Assembly (NCBI GenBank): GCA_018613035.1
Contig: JAGGRA010000043.1
Location: forward strand, 1 to 40,548
DNA from: Pseudomonas sp. ISL-84
GTDB taxonomy: Bacteria > Bacillota > Bacilli > Bacillales > Cytobacillaceae
Reading direction: 5' to 3'
Length of the DNA: 40,548 nucleotides
The notes beneath the pieces were generated by a model. The model did no database searches, had not been told where the DNA came from, and saw only the letters and a program-made list of their open reading frames with translations. How positions within the stretch are numbered: the stretch's first letter is position 1; each line of letters begins with the position of its first letter. A program made the position numbers and the translations under genes. Of the stretch, positions 33,180-40,548 are shown one piece after another.

Positions 33180-33530
33180 ATGAAAGGCATTTATTTTATC
33201 AATCCACATTGGCAGTCCGGAAAATTAACAAAAGAGGAAAGTTCTCAGTTACAAAAACAGGCGCTGGAAGATTACATTGAAGAACAGAATATTTTCACCG
33301 TAAAACTCAATCAATGGCAGCTGAACGATTATTACACGATTCCGCACGCCCTTCTATATGACTTAAAACAACATAGAGCGGACCTGGATGTTTTGCTTCT
33401 TTATTCGGAAGAGGTGCTGGAAGACTTTATTGACTCCTATCCAGCCAGATGGCTTATATTAAAAAGCTTTTTCAATGAGGTTGTATTTGCGGACAAGCAA
33501 AAGGAAGAATTTTTGGAAGGCGCCGGTTAA
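33180..33530 (+). CDS. Conserved-looking 116-residue protein of unknown function
   Basis: Starts MKGIYFINPHWQSGKLTKEE after a strong GGGGAGG ribosome binding site at 33180; the frame upstream to 32991 is antisense to the activator gene and is rejected. It has alternating beta strands and helices: GIYFIN, a helix of about 20 residues, NIFTVKLNQWQ, a helix, DVLLLYSEEVLEDF, ARWLILKSFF, EVVFADKQKEEFLEGAG. This alpha/beta layout, with a strand-helix-strand and Ser-rich DLKQHRADLDVLLLYSEE, loosely recalls the resolvase-like or Rossmann fold, but no catalytic motif is visible. I do not recognise the family. It is divergent from the sigma-54 activator and has no obvious partner. Confidence 0.7.
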   Translation: MKGIYFINPHWQSGKLTKEESSQLQKQALEDYIEEQNIFTVKLNQWQLNDYYTIPHALLYDLKQHRADLDVLLLYSEEVLEDFIDSYPARWLILKSFFNEVVFADKQKEEFLEGAG

Positions 33531-33589
33531 GGCTTCAGATATAGACTTGGCCGATAAAACTGATGGACTCGTTGATCTACCTAAAATTT

Positions 33590-33669
33590 CGTTGATATAT
33601 TGATTTTTCCGTTGATATCTGGCTTAATTTCGTTGATATATTCAATTTTTCATTGATATCTGGCTATTT
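33590..33669. repeat. Tandem 40-bp repeat with CGTTGATATA / GTTGATATCTGGCT motifs
   Basis: Unit 1 (33590-33630) and unit 2 (33631-33669) both read CGTTGATATATT, then a T-rich stretch, then a second half starting CGTTGATATCTGGCT, or CATTGATATCTGGCT in unit 2. A further degenerate half-unit (CGTTGATCTACC) lies at 33569-33580. No ORF covers it. It is next to the shared terminator at 33697-33717. Confidence 0.75.
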
Positions 33670-33691
33670 CGCTGAGAAATTTTATAAACAG

Positions 33692-33721
33692 AAAAACCTG
33701 CAGCGGCAAACTGCAGGCTTT
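33692..33721. terminator. Terminator between the 116-residue gene and yttB
   Basis: CCTGCAG-CGGCAAA-CTGCAGG (33697-33717) has an A-run on the left (U-run for yttB on the minus strand) and CTTTT on the right. Confidence 0.85.
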
Positions 33722-33723
33722 TC

Positions 33724-34905
33724 TTATGAAGCATGTGCCAATTCTTTGGTCTCCTTCAATTTCCGGTCATATACCATGGTTGTTATGATAGCAAAAACAT
33801 ATAATACCATCAAAACAGCAAATAGCATGGAAATTCCATAAAGGTCAACCAAAATACCGCCCAATAAAGGTCCAATCATGCGGCCGCCTGTTGCTGTGCT
33901 GTTAACGATACCCTGGTAAAAGCCTTCTCGCCCTTTAGGCGCAAGCTGATTGGCAATCGTAGGCACCGCCGGCCAAATGAGCATTTCGCCAATCGTCAGA
34001 ATCACCATTGCAGCAATAAAGGCAGAAAATTGCTGGGCGTTTGCCGCTACCGCAAAGGATCCAATAAAAATGACCATTCCAGCGATCATCTGGGACTTTA
34101 ATGTTTTGAACCATTTTACCAAACCGCTTATAAAAGGCTGGCCAAGAACAATCAGCGCTCCGTTGATAGACCAAAGCAGGCTGTATTGCTTGAGAGAAAT
34201 ATTCATTTCCTGGGTATATGCTGCAATAGTGGATTGCCACTGCACATATCCAACCCAGCATAGTAAATATCCGACACATAGAATGAGTAATGCATATAGC
34301 TTTGTATAGTTTTTAACCACTCTATTTTCCTGTAGAATCGATGTTTGCTGGCCTGATATTGTATTAATGCCCCGATATCCGAATACGGCTATCAGCAGAA
34401 ATACAATGTACATGAGTGTATTTGCCAGGAAAATTAGCTGGAACGAATACGATGCCACTAGGCCGCCAAGAGCTGCCCCAATCGCCACACCTGCATTCTG
34501 TGCCACATAAATGGCATTGAATGCCTTTCGCCCGCCTTCCTTCCAAACCGATCCCGCCATGGCAAACATCGATGGAAAAACAATCCCCGATCCAAAGCCT
34601 ACAAATGTCAGAAACACCATATACGCTGGCCAGCCATGCCAAAAGGTCAGGCCAAGAAGCGCTATTACGGTAATCCCAATTCCGAGTAGAATGGACCGAT
34701 AGCCGCCTATTTTATCAAAGAGACTTCCGCCAAACAAATTGCCCACGACACTGGCAGCCGAGTTCAGCATAAGGACAAGTCCTGCTACAGATAAAGATTT
34801 CCCTAAATGCTCATGAATGTAAATGGTATTTAAAGGCCACAAAAAAGAAGAGCCGGTTACATTCACTGCCATCCCAATAATTAAGAGCCATAAGGTACGC
34901 GGCAT
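33724..34905 (-). CDS. yttB: MFS transporter YttB
   Basis: A 393-residue transporter with 12 predicted membrane helices. The MFS loop motif after helix 2 appears as NLFGGSLFDKIGGYRSILLG, and a GAALGGLVASYSFQLIF segment follows in the first half. The second half repeats the layout with GRMIGPLLGGILVDLYG. Substrate is unknown; the architecture fits drug or metabolite efflux by proton antiport. The start at 34905 (MPRTLWLLIIGMAVN) follows AAAGGGG; a TTG/ATG-type extension to 34926 begins within that site. It matches YttB of B. subtilis in length and neighbourhood. Confidence 0.85.
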   Translation of the reverse strand: MPRTLWLLIIGMAVNVTGSSFLWPLNTIYIHEHLGKSLSVAGLVLMLNSAASVVGNLFGGSLFDKIGGYRSILLGIGITVIALLGLTFWHGWPAYMVFLTFVGFGSGIVFPSMFAMAGSVWKEGGRKAFNAIYVAQNAGVAIGAALGGLVASYSFQLIFLANTLMYIVFLLIAVFGYRGINTISGQQTSILQENRVVKNYTKLYALLILCVGYLLCWVGYVQWQSTIAAYTQEMNISLKQYSLLWSINGALIVLGQPFISGLVKWFKTLKSQMIAGMVIFIGSFAVAANAQQFSAFIAAMVILTIGEMLIWPAVPTIANQLAPKGREGFYQGIVNSTATGGRMIGPLLGGILVDLYGISMLFAVLMVLYVFAIITTMVYDRKLKETKELAHAS

Positions 34906-35068
34906 GTAAAAACGCCCCTTTAACATATTTATTTTACTTGCCGGAAGACACTTGCCCCCGGCACTATATTTCGAAATCCAAAATAATTTTAGTTGTTTTT
35001 TCCTGTCCTTGCAATAGTTTTCTATTCGATTATTATAGACAGAATAATTCTACTTTTTGACGCATAAT

Positions 35069-35100
35069 AAAGCCCCGATACGAAGTGTATCGGGGCTTTT
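35069..35100. terminator. Strong terminator between yttB and the 60-residue gene
   Basis: AAGCCCCGATAC / GTATCGGGGCTT is a 12-bp perfect stem with T-rich flanks on both sides. It terminates the minus-strand transcript of the 60-residue gene and the ytzC transcript if they are joined. Confidence 0.85.
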
Positions 35101-35110
35101 CCAAGTTTAT

Positions 35111-35293
35111 TCAGGAGGATTGTTCAGGTTCCGGATGGAATTTTGATTTGACAGGCTGTCCGCCCGTGTTTTCATACTTCTTTTTCGATTGCTTTACTGC
35201 ATCAAAATCCTGTCCTAGTTCAAGGTCCTGGCTGTTGACTCCGTTTCGTGTCTTTTGTTCAGGATTATTTTGCTTTGAACGTTTTTTTACCAA
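35111..35293 (-). CDS. Small hydrophilic protein of unknown function (possible spore protein)
   Basis: A 60-residue protein very rich in Lys, Gln, Asn, Ser and Glu with almost no hydrophobic core (VKKRSKQNNPEQKTRNG at the N terminus, GGQPVKSKFHPEPEQSS at the C terminus). It is therefore likely disordered. The composition resembles minor small acid-soluble spore proteins, but no known Ssp motif is seen. The start is a TTG at 35293, eight bases after AAAGGAG. A GTG at 35302 touches that site and is rejected. It follows ytzC by 13 bp on the same strand and ends before a strong terminator, so both are probably co-transcribed. Confidence 0.65.
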   Translation of the reverse strand: MVKKRSKQNNPEQKTRNGVNSQDLELGQDFDAVKQSKKKYENTGGQPVKSKFHPEPEQSS

Positions 35294-35306
35294 ATCGATC
35301 ACTCCT

Positions 35307-35570
35307 TTAATGAGGAAGTATTATCATCTGATTTTGGAGCTGCTGCAGCTGAAGCCTCATCCGGTGAAGCTGTTCGCGCTGCTGGGAATTGGCGCTATGG
35401 GCCATTTGAGTAATATCATTATAAGCAGCTTCTAAAGATTGAAGAGCACCGGAGTAATCCTCATCATTATAGTGTTCCTGTGTCCGCCCGGACTCAAACT
35501 GCTCTTGTGCAAAGCGGATCGCATCCTCACATTGCTGCAAGAGTGTATCCATCGATTCACGAGTTGCCAT
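35307..35570 (-). CDS. ytzC: YtzC family (DUF2524) protein
   Basis: An 87-residue helical protein beginning MATRESMDTLLQQCEDAIRF and ending in a Gln/Leu-rich coiled-coil (REQLHRMRLQLQQLQNQMI). It matches YtzC, a small DUF2524 protein of unknown function found near ytqAB in bacilli. The start at 35570 follows GGAGGGGAACGTAAA; the frame to 35612 adds 14 unconserved residues. It is divergent from ytqA and followed by the 60-residue hydrophilic gene. Confidence 0.83.
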   Translation of the reverse strand: MATRESMDTLLQQCEDAIRFAQEQFESGRTQEHYNDEDYSGALQSLEAAYNDITQMAHSANSQQREQLHRMRLQLQQLQNQMIILPH

Positions 35571-35898
35571 TTTACGTTCCCCTCCTTGAAGAATGGGTAT
35601 AGAAGCATGCATGCTTCATGTATTAGTTTGTACATTTTTCCGCAATCCTTACTCCCCTATTTCCTGCCAATTCCCCTTGGATAAGGCTTTACGTTCATGT
35701 TAAGATTAATTTTGTTAAAACAAGCATTGCTATATGGGTGCACTTCAGTGCTACGTAATTTTATTAAAGGCTTTGTTAAAGCTAATTGTTGATTATGGCA
35801 CTGAGTTACGGAAATCAACAGGCAAAATTAAAAGAGCTTTTATTAAAAATGTATGCTTTTAACCTTTATAGATAAGTTCACAAAGGGAGGGAACAGGT
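35571..35898. other. 328-bp divergent intergenic region upstream of ytzC and ytqA
   Basis: No gene is supported. It is AT-rich and must contain the promoters for ytzC (minus) and ytqA (plus). A GGGAGGGAACAGGT ribosome binding site for ytqA ends it. I could not choose a promoter with confidence. Confidence 0.4.
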
Positions 35899-36867
35899 AT
35901 GGATCTAACGAATCCTTTTCCGTTTGCATCTGATCATAAGCGATACCATACTTGGAATTATCATTTACGGAATGAATTTGGCCATAAAGTTTTCAAAGTA
36001 GCATTGGACGGCGGCTTTGATTGCCCTAACCGTGACGGTACTGTTGCACATGGCGGCTGCACCTTTTGCAGTGCGGCAGGCTCAGGGGATTTTGCCGGAA
36101 ACCGTGCAGACGACTTGGAAATCCAGTTTCACGAAATCAAGGCAAAAATGCACAATAAATGGAAAGATGGCAAGTATATGGCCTACTTTCAGGCTTTTAC
36201 AAACACACATGCACCTGTAGGAGTGCTGCGTGACATGTATGAAAGAGTGCTCGCACAGGAAGATGCAGTTGGCCTTTCCATCGCGACTCGCCCTGACTGC
36301 CTGCCTGATGATGTAGTTGAATACTTGGCTGAGCTTAACCAAAGAACCTACCTTTGGGTAGAGCTGGGGTTACAGACTGTTCATGAGCGGACAGGCCTGC
36401 TGATCAACCGCGCACATGACTACCAATGCTATATGGAGGGAGTAAACAAACTCCGCAAACATGGGATCCGCGTATGCTCCCATATTATTAATGGCCTTCC
36501 GCTTGAAACGCCCGAAATGATGATGGAAACTGCTTGTGAGGTTGCAAAGCTTGATGTACAGGGAATAAAGATTCACCTTCTCCATTTATTAAAGGGGACG
36601 CCCATGGTCAAGCAATTTGAAAAAGGCATGCTTGAGTTCATGTCTCTAGAAGAGTATGTAAACTTAGTATGCGACCAGCTGGAGATTTTACCTCCGGAAA
36701 TGATTGTGCATCGAATTACGGGAGATGGTCCGATTGATTTGATGATTGGGCCGATGTGGAGCGTTAATAAATGGGAGGTTCTCAACAGCATTGATGCTGA
36801 ATTAATGCGCAGAAACAGCTGGCAGGGGAAGTTTTATAGCCCAAGCCAATTGGAGGCAATGTCATGA
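35899..36867 (+). CDS. ytqA: Radical SAM protein YtqA (YhcC/TIGR01212 type)
   Basis: A 322-residue radical SAM enzyme. The iron-sulfur cluster Cys residues are Cys42, Cys54 and Cys57 in DCPNRDGTVAHGGCTFC, with CX11CX2C spacing characteristic of this family rather than the usual CX3CX2C. Further motifs are YFQAFTNTHAP, SIATRPDCLPDD and LWVELGLQT. In B. subtilis the ytqA-ytqB pair has been linked to the formation of mnm5s2U at the tRNA wobble position; I recall this and cannot verify it here. The start follows GGGAGGGAACAGGT. It overlaps ytqB by four bases (ATGA). Confidence 0.92.
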   Translation: MDLTNPFPFASDHKRYHTWNYHLRNEFGHKVFKVALDGGFDCPNRDGTVAHGGCTFCSAAGSGDFAGNRADDLEIQFHEIKAKMHNKWKDGKYMAYFQAFTNTHAPVGVLRDMYERVLAQEDAVGLSIATRPDCLPDDVVEYLAELNQRTYLWVELGLQTVHERTGLLINRAHDYQCYMEGVNKLRKHGIRVCSHIINGLPLETPEMMMETACEVAKLDVQGIKIHLLHLLKGTPMVKQFEKGMLEFMSLEEYVNLVCDQLEILPPEMIVHRITGDGPIDLMIGPMWSVNKWEVLNSIDAELMRRNSWQGKFYSPSQLEAMS

Positions 36868-37436
36868 AGCTTGAAAGAATACTACCTTTTGCAAGGCAGC
36901 TGCTTGAGAAAGCAGTATCGCCCGGAGACATCGTTATTGATGCCACTTTAGGGAATGGGCACGATACCGTTTATCTTGCCAACTTAGTTGGGCCAAACGG
37001 AAGGGTATATGGATTCGATATTCAGGAAGATGCAGTTATTAATACGAAAGCACGCCTGGCAGAGCATGATCTGGCTGACCGGGCTACCCTTTTTCACTCA
37101 GGACACGAATTTATACTTGAAAATGTACCGCCAGTTCATCATGGCAAAATAACCGCTGCCATTTTTAACTTAGGCTATTTGCCTGGAGGGGATAAATCAA
37201 TTGTTACCCGGCCGCAAACAACTATTTCCGCAATCGACCAGCTGTTGGAGCTGATGGCGCCTGAAGGAATCATTCTTTTGGTCATTTATCACGGCCATAT
37301 AGAAGGAGCAGTTGAACGGGATTATCTGCTCCGTTATGTGAAACAGCTGGACCAAAGCCTGGTCCATGTCCTGCAGTATCAGTTTATTAATCAAAAGAAT
37401 CATCCTCCGTTTATAGTGGCGATTGAAAAACGGTAA
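36864..37436 (+). CDS. mnmM: SAM-dependent tRNA methyltransferase MnmM (YtqB)
   Basis: A 190-residue class I methyltransferase. The SAM loop DATLGNGHDTVYLANLVG lies at 26-43, the acidic strand-2 end is VYGFDIQEDAV, and the motif IV region is AAIFNLGYLPGGDKSIVTR, an NLGYLPG in place of the common NPPY. The family converts nm5s2U to mnm5s2U in tRNA. Its start overlaps the ytqA stop, so the two are translationally coupled and probably act in one modification pathway. Length matches YtqB. Confidence 0.92.
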   Translation: MKLERILPFARQLLEKAVSPGDIVIDATLGNGHDTVYLANLVGPNGRVYGFDIQEDAVINTKARLAEHDLADRATLFHSGHEFILENVPPVHHGKITAAIFNLGYLPGGDKSIVTRPQTTISAIDQLLELMAPEGIILLVIYHGHIEGAVERDYLLRYVKQLDQSLVHVLQYQFINQKNHPPFIVAIEKR

Positions 37437-37443
37437 ACAAGTA

Positions 37444-37473
37444 CAAAAAGCCTGCGTGAATGCAGGCTTTTAT
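37444..37473. terminator. Bidirectional terminator between ytqB and ytpB
   Basis: AAAAAGCCTGC-GTGAA-TGCAGGCTTTT has A- and T-runs on either side. The ytpB stop lies at its right edge. Confidence 0.88.
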
Positions 37474-38567
37474 GTTTTTATAAATGCTTTGCCCACCCCG
37501 GCCGGCACCATTTTTTGCAGCGCGCGGTAAGCACGTCCGTTTATATAAAAGAAATAACTGACCATTCCGCCCGTTTTGATCATGCCTTTTGCTAATCGCT
37601 GCACATTCCTTTGTTTTCTAACTTTTTCATCTGATAAATAGATGCCCAGCAATCCGCGATTAATCAGTTTATGGAAATGCTTATGTGGCAGTTTTTCGGT
37701 ATGCTTGTCCGCTTCAAGGACAAAGTGCTTGAGACGTGAAAACAGCTTTTCTTCATTTTCATAATAAAAACAAAAGTTTAAGTCCCCGCCTGCCCGATCT
37801 TCCTCCTGATCGATCAAATAATCCAGAAGAATGTGGAGGCCCTGGATATAAGGAAAATAGCCGTTGCGGATATTCACCGCATGTTCCTGCTTAAAATCAT
37901 CTCTTAAGGCGTAAGAGACAAGGCAGAAAATTCCGAGCGTCGATCCGGAACAGGCTGAAAACTCATACCACTCCATTTCCGGAATATCTTCCCTGTATTG
38001 GTCAAACCAGTTTTGCAGTCGTGGAACACGCTCCTCCACAACCACATGTTTATGTATTTGCAGATCACAATAGTAGCGGCATAATTCAAGCAAATGGCTT
38101 TTTATATGAGTGTAATGCTCTAGTTCGGACAAAACCTCCCTGCAGGAAGCTGCTAGATCCGCAAGATAATTTCCATCATCCTGTTCGTTTCTCATATGAT
38201 AATAATTTTTACTGGAGGCATCGATATTTAGGGCATCCTCCATTGACTCATGCAAAGCGGCAAAATCTCCAGGATCCAGTGAGGTACTGCGGTCACAAAG
38301 GTTATCCAAATAATCGCTGATTGTCTGATAAGCGACAATAAATTTAATGGCTTTCTCGTATTTTGCCTTGGCCATTAAAGACATAATCGCCCCTCCTTCG
38401 CAATGGAAGGTTTTGTTCTCAATGCTGGCAAGTGCCTGTTTCCTTAATTCTGGATCTGGGATGGCTTCTGCCCTGCTTTTCCAATATCCCAGCTCTTTGT
38501 GGACTGAAGGCAGAACTTTCCGATATACATGTGACATCAAACTAATTGGCATGGAAGGAACACTCAT
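37470..38567 (-). CDS. ytpB: Tetraprenyl-beta-curcumene synthase YtpB (DUF2600)
   Basis: A 365-residue helical terpene synthase of the DUF2600 type, with no membrane segment. The Asp-rich motif DYLDNLCDRST lies at 85-95, and a second acidic cluster DYLIDQEEDRAGGDLNF is near 245-260. B. subtilis YtpB cyclises tetraprenyl diphosphate to tetraprenyl-beta-curcumene, a C35 sesquarterpene precursor of spore-linked lipids. The start at 38567 (MSVPSMP) follows AAAGGAGGTAGGTA. A minimal ATG-TTA-TGA lies just before it and overlaps the start codon. Convergent with ytqB. Confidence 0.9.
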   Translation of the reverse strand: MSVPSMPISLMSHVYRKVLPSVHKELGYWKSRAEAIPDPELRKQALASIENKTFHCEGGAIMSLMAKAKYEKAIKFIVAYQTISDYLDNLCDRSTSLDPGDFAALHESMEDALNIDASSKNYYHMRNEQDDGNYLADLAASCREVLSELEHYTHIKSHLLELCRYYCDLQIHKHVVVEERVPRLQNWFDQYREDIPEMEWYEFSACSGSTLGIFCLVSYALRDDFKQEHAVNIRNGYFPYIQGLHILLDYLIDQEEDRAGGDLNFCFYYENEEKLFSRLKHFVLEADKHTEKLPHKHFHKLINRGLLGIYLSDEKVRKQRNVQRLAKGMIKTGGMVSYFFYINGRAYRALQKMVPAGVGKAFIKT

Positions 38568-38795
38568 AACATTACCTACCTCCTTTGGCACAGGGCACCC
38601 GCTGTTTATTATTTATTAAAGTTGGTTAAACCTCTTAAAGCTATCCCCGAAAACTGCCGGGTTAACTCCAGCTATTTTTCATCTGACAGCCCATTTATTT
38701 TTAGAGGTACTAATTGATTAGTGACCTTTTGCTATCGTAAACCCATTATGGGTGTTAATCTTACTCCAAGCAGGCAGAGTTTGAATTTTCCCCTT

Positions 38796-39599
38796 TTACA
38801 CAACATAACCTAACGCTTTTAGCTGGCTGTTAACAAAATCCTTCGCATACTCGAAGACTTCTTCCCGCTCAGGTTCATTAAAAACTTCATGATAGCATTT
38901 CGGCCATTCTTTGAATCTTTTTTCGGAGAATGGCGCGGAATTAAACCAATCCCTGACTGTAGTCTTATTGACAATTTTGTCATCTCCGCCCTGCAAAACG
39001 AGGAGCGGCACATCCTGTATTTTATCCAGATTTTCAAAGGCAATCTTGATGGATGCAACAAGCTCGCGGTACCACCTGACTGAAACCTTGGTTACATACA
39101 GGGAATCATTCAAATCTGCGTCACGCACATCCTGATTTCTGGTTGCCATCTCGACAGATAAGCCTGCATCCATTCTCAGGCTTGGCATCAATGTGTTAAG
39201 GCCAAGCGACAAAAAGTTAATGATTTTGGACGGCTGTGTGACCAGTCCTAAACACGGAGACGAAAGAATCACTCCAGCCAAATTCATTCTCTCCTCCTGC
39301 AGCAGCCTAATCGCAATCAGTCCGCCCATGCTATGGCCCAATAGAAAAACAGGCAATTCGAACTCACATGCAGCCTGTACCCAGTCCTTTACTTCCAGGA
39401 TATATTCATCAAAGGAATCAATATGGCCTCTTCTTGACCTGGTCGTCATGCCCTGGCCAGGAAGATCTCCCATGATGACATGGAAACCGGCCAAGCGCCA
39501 CATTTCAATCAGCCAGCCATAGCGGCGATGATGCTCCATAGCCCCATGCACCATGACAATAACGCCCTTTGCTTCTCCATCAGTTTCCCATTTCCACAT
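38796..39599 (-). CDS. ytpA: Monoacylglycerol lipase/lysophospholipase-like hydrolase YtpA
   Basis: A 267-residue alpha/beta hydrolase. The nucleophile elbow is GHSMGG with Ser90, the oxyanion region is VHGAMEHHRRYGW, a loop Asp lies in VLQGGDDKIVNK near 213, and the catalytic His in CYHEVFNEPE near 245. In B. subtilis YtpA is a lysophospholipase needed for making the antibiotic bacilysocin. The protein has no signal peptide and is cytosolic or membrane-associated. Its neighbour ytpB lies downstream on the same strand, about 230 bp away. Substrate in this organism is unproven. Confidence 0.87.
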   Translation of the reverse strand: MWKWETDGEAKGVIVMVHGAMEHHRRYGWLIEMWRLAGFHVIMGDLPGQGMTTRSRRGHIDSFDEYILEVKDWVQAACEFELPVFLLGHSMGGLIAIRLLQEERMNLAGVILSSPCLGLVTQPSKIINFLSLGLNTLMPSLRMDAGLSVEMATRNQDVRDADLNDSLYVTKVSVRWYRELVASIKIAFENLDKIQDVPLLVLQGGDDKIVNKTTVRDWFNSAPFSEKRFKEWPKCYHEVFNEPEREEVFEYAKDFVNSQLKALGYVV

Positions 39600-39782
39600 A
39601 GTCCATCCCCCCAGCCTTTTATTACGAACTATCTTATGTAAATATATTATAGCCTAGATGCTTAAATTGTTCATGAATCAAACACTGCTAAAAATACGCT
39701 GATTCTTTTCGCTAATATAACGTTAAAAACGCTTCTTGTGATAGAATCAAAATAATCAAACTGCTTATAGGAGTGTTCAAAG

Positions 39783-40304
39783 ATGATCTATCCATACAAA
39801 GACAAAGAACCCAAAATTGCAGAATCGGCGTTTATAGCTGATTTTACGACCATAACCGGAGACGTGGAGATCGGCGAGGAATCCAGTGTATGGTTTAATA
39901 CCGTCATTCGCGGGGATGTAGCACCCGCCATTATCGGCAAAAAAGTCAATATTCAGGACAATTCGGTTCTGCATCAAAGTCCGAATAACCCATTAATATT
40001 GGAAGATGAAGTATCTATCGGCCATCAGGTAATCCTGCATAGCTGCATTATCCGCAAAAAAGCATTAATAGGAATGGGCTCCATTGTGCTGGATCGGGCG
40101 GAAATCGGCGAAGGGGCTTTCATTGGAGCGGGCAGTCTTGTTCCACAGGGCAAAAAAATCCCGCCTAATACGCTTGCCTTCGGAAGGCCGGCTAAGATAA
40201 TCCGAGAGCTGACTCCCGAAGATATTCAAGATATGGAACGCATCAGCAGGGAATATGCCGAAAAAGGGCAATACTATAAGTCTTTGCAAAAGAGCTCCAA
40301 GTAA
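39783..40304 (+). CDS. ytoA: Gamma-carbonic-anhydrase-like hexapeptide protein YtoA
   Basis: A 173-residue left-handed beta-helix protein with hexapeptide repeats, for example DVEIGEESSVWFNTVIRGD, EIGEGAFIGAGSLV. The three zinc ligands of gamma carbonic anhydrases are in place: His64 in SVLHQS, His81 in IGHQV and His86 in LHSC. It lacks the long acidic loop of archaeal Cam, as do most bacterial YrdA/CaiE-type homologues, so enzyme activity is uncertain. The start follows TAGGAGTGTTCAAAG. It is divergent from ytpA and followed by a repeat. Confidence 0.88.
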   Translation: MIYPYKDKEPKIAESAFIADFTTITGDVEIGEESSVWFNTVIRGDVAPAIIGKKVNIQDNSVLHQSPNNPLILEDEVSIGHQVILHSCIIRKKALIGMGSIVLDRAEIGEGAFIGAGSLVPQGKKIPPNTLAFGRPAKIIRELTPEDIQDMERISREYAEKGQYYKSLQKSSK

Positions 40305-40389
40305 TCCTTCTATCCTATTCCCTTATAAAATGAAGGGAACAAATTAAAAGAGTATGGGATATTGCCGATAATAAATTTAGGCTTTTTTC

Positions 40390-40548
40390 GCAAAGTTTGT
40401 TGCTTACAAACTAGTTTTAATTACTGAGTTGATTGGAGTGGAAGGCACTTGATCCTCGAAAATGCATTTGCATTTTCTTCGTGCGGTGTTTATTCGAAGG
40501 AGCTGATTCAGTGTCCTGCTGGAAGAGAGGGAGCGGGAGACCCCGCAG
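40390..40548 (+). repeat. Dispersed palindromic repeat, copy C (runs off the window)
   Basis: It starts with GCAAAGTTTGTTGC, complementary to the far end of copies A and B. It continues with GTTGATTGGAGTGGAAGGCAC and ends with GAGACCCCGCAG, all shared with copy B. The middle differs: it holds GAAAATGCATTTGCATTTTC, a perfect palindromic insertion, and GAAGGAGCTGATTCAGTGTC. The right half is outside the window. Confidence 0.75.

Noticed and set aside
33569..33669. Possible CRISPR array
   Set aside because: The units are adjacent 40-bp tandem copies with degenerate halves, without unique spacers of uniform length, and no cas genes are present in the window.

Overview
The window looks like chromosomal DNA of a low-to-moderate GC, spore-forming Bacillaceae bacterium, in the broad neighbourhood of Cytobacillus/Mesobacillus; the genus is an inference. 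Most genes are recognisable orthologues of the Bacillus subtilis ytoQ-ytoA segment in a similar local order (ytoQ, ytoP, ytzB, ytnP, trmB, ytzH, ytmP, amyX, ytlRQP, ytkP, dat, ytjP, ythPQ, ytzE, ytzG, ytgP, ytfP, ytwF, leuS, yttB, ytzC, ytqAB, ytpB, ytpA, ytoA). Starts use strong AAAGGAGG-type ribosome binding sites, and convergent genes commonly share one bidirectional Rho-independent terminator.

Layout. 1-220 is the end of an ISL3-family insertion sequence cut by the window edge. 332-7007 holds a lipoprotein, YtoQ, a DUF84 NTPase, an M42 aminopeptidase, a PepSY protein, an AHL-lactonase-like enzyme, tRNA methyltransferase TrmB, YtzH and a small-molecule kinase-like protein. 7512-12269 is a minus-strand series: an RNA ligase-like 2H phosphoesterase, YtlQ, a lipid kinase-like protein and type I pullulanase. 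12567-19227 has a cysteine synthase, then a minus-strand series made of an EcsAB-like ABC transporter, a K+ channel, a dipeptidase and D-amino acid transaminase. 19683-24845 carries a small DeoR-type regulator, a pseudouridine synthase, a coiled-coil miniprotein, a MurJ-type flippase, a flavoprotein, Cse60 and a rhodanese. leuS follows with a clear T-box leader.

28083-33530 looks like an accessory insertion relative to the B. subtilis order. It contains a CBO0543-type membrane protein, a 3-hydroxybutyrate dehydrogenase, a GntP-family permease and a PAS-AAA-HTH sigma-54 activator. The regulatory parts can be read directly: a -24/-12 promoter, a perfect 22-bp palindrome upstream (candidate activator site) and a near-consensus cre downstream of the predicted start. 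Together they suggest a 3-hydroxybutyrate uptake and oxidation unit that is induced by the activator and repressed by CcpA.

33724-40304 resumes the conserved backbone: an MFS transporter, small sporulation-type proteins, the tRNA wobble-uridine modification pair YtqA/YtqB, the sesquarterpene synthase YtpB, the lysophospholipase YtpA and a gamma-carbonic-anhydrase-like protein.

Intergenic DNA contains several copies of dispersed repeats. One family is present three times (13519-13686, 28182-28395, and 40390 to the end), another once at 2012-2130, and a roughly 40-bp unit is repeated in tandem at 33590-33669. The most notable oddities are the sigma-54 control region, a K+ channel gene with no ordinary start codon for its first membrane helix, and two orphan terminators that imply small unannotated transcripts.
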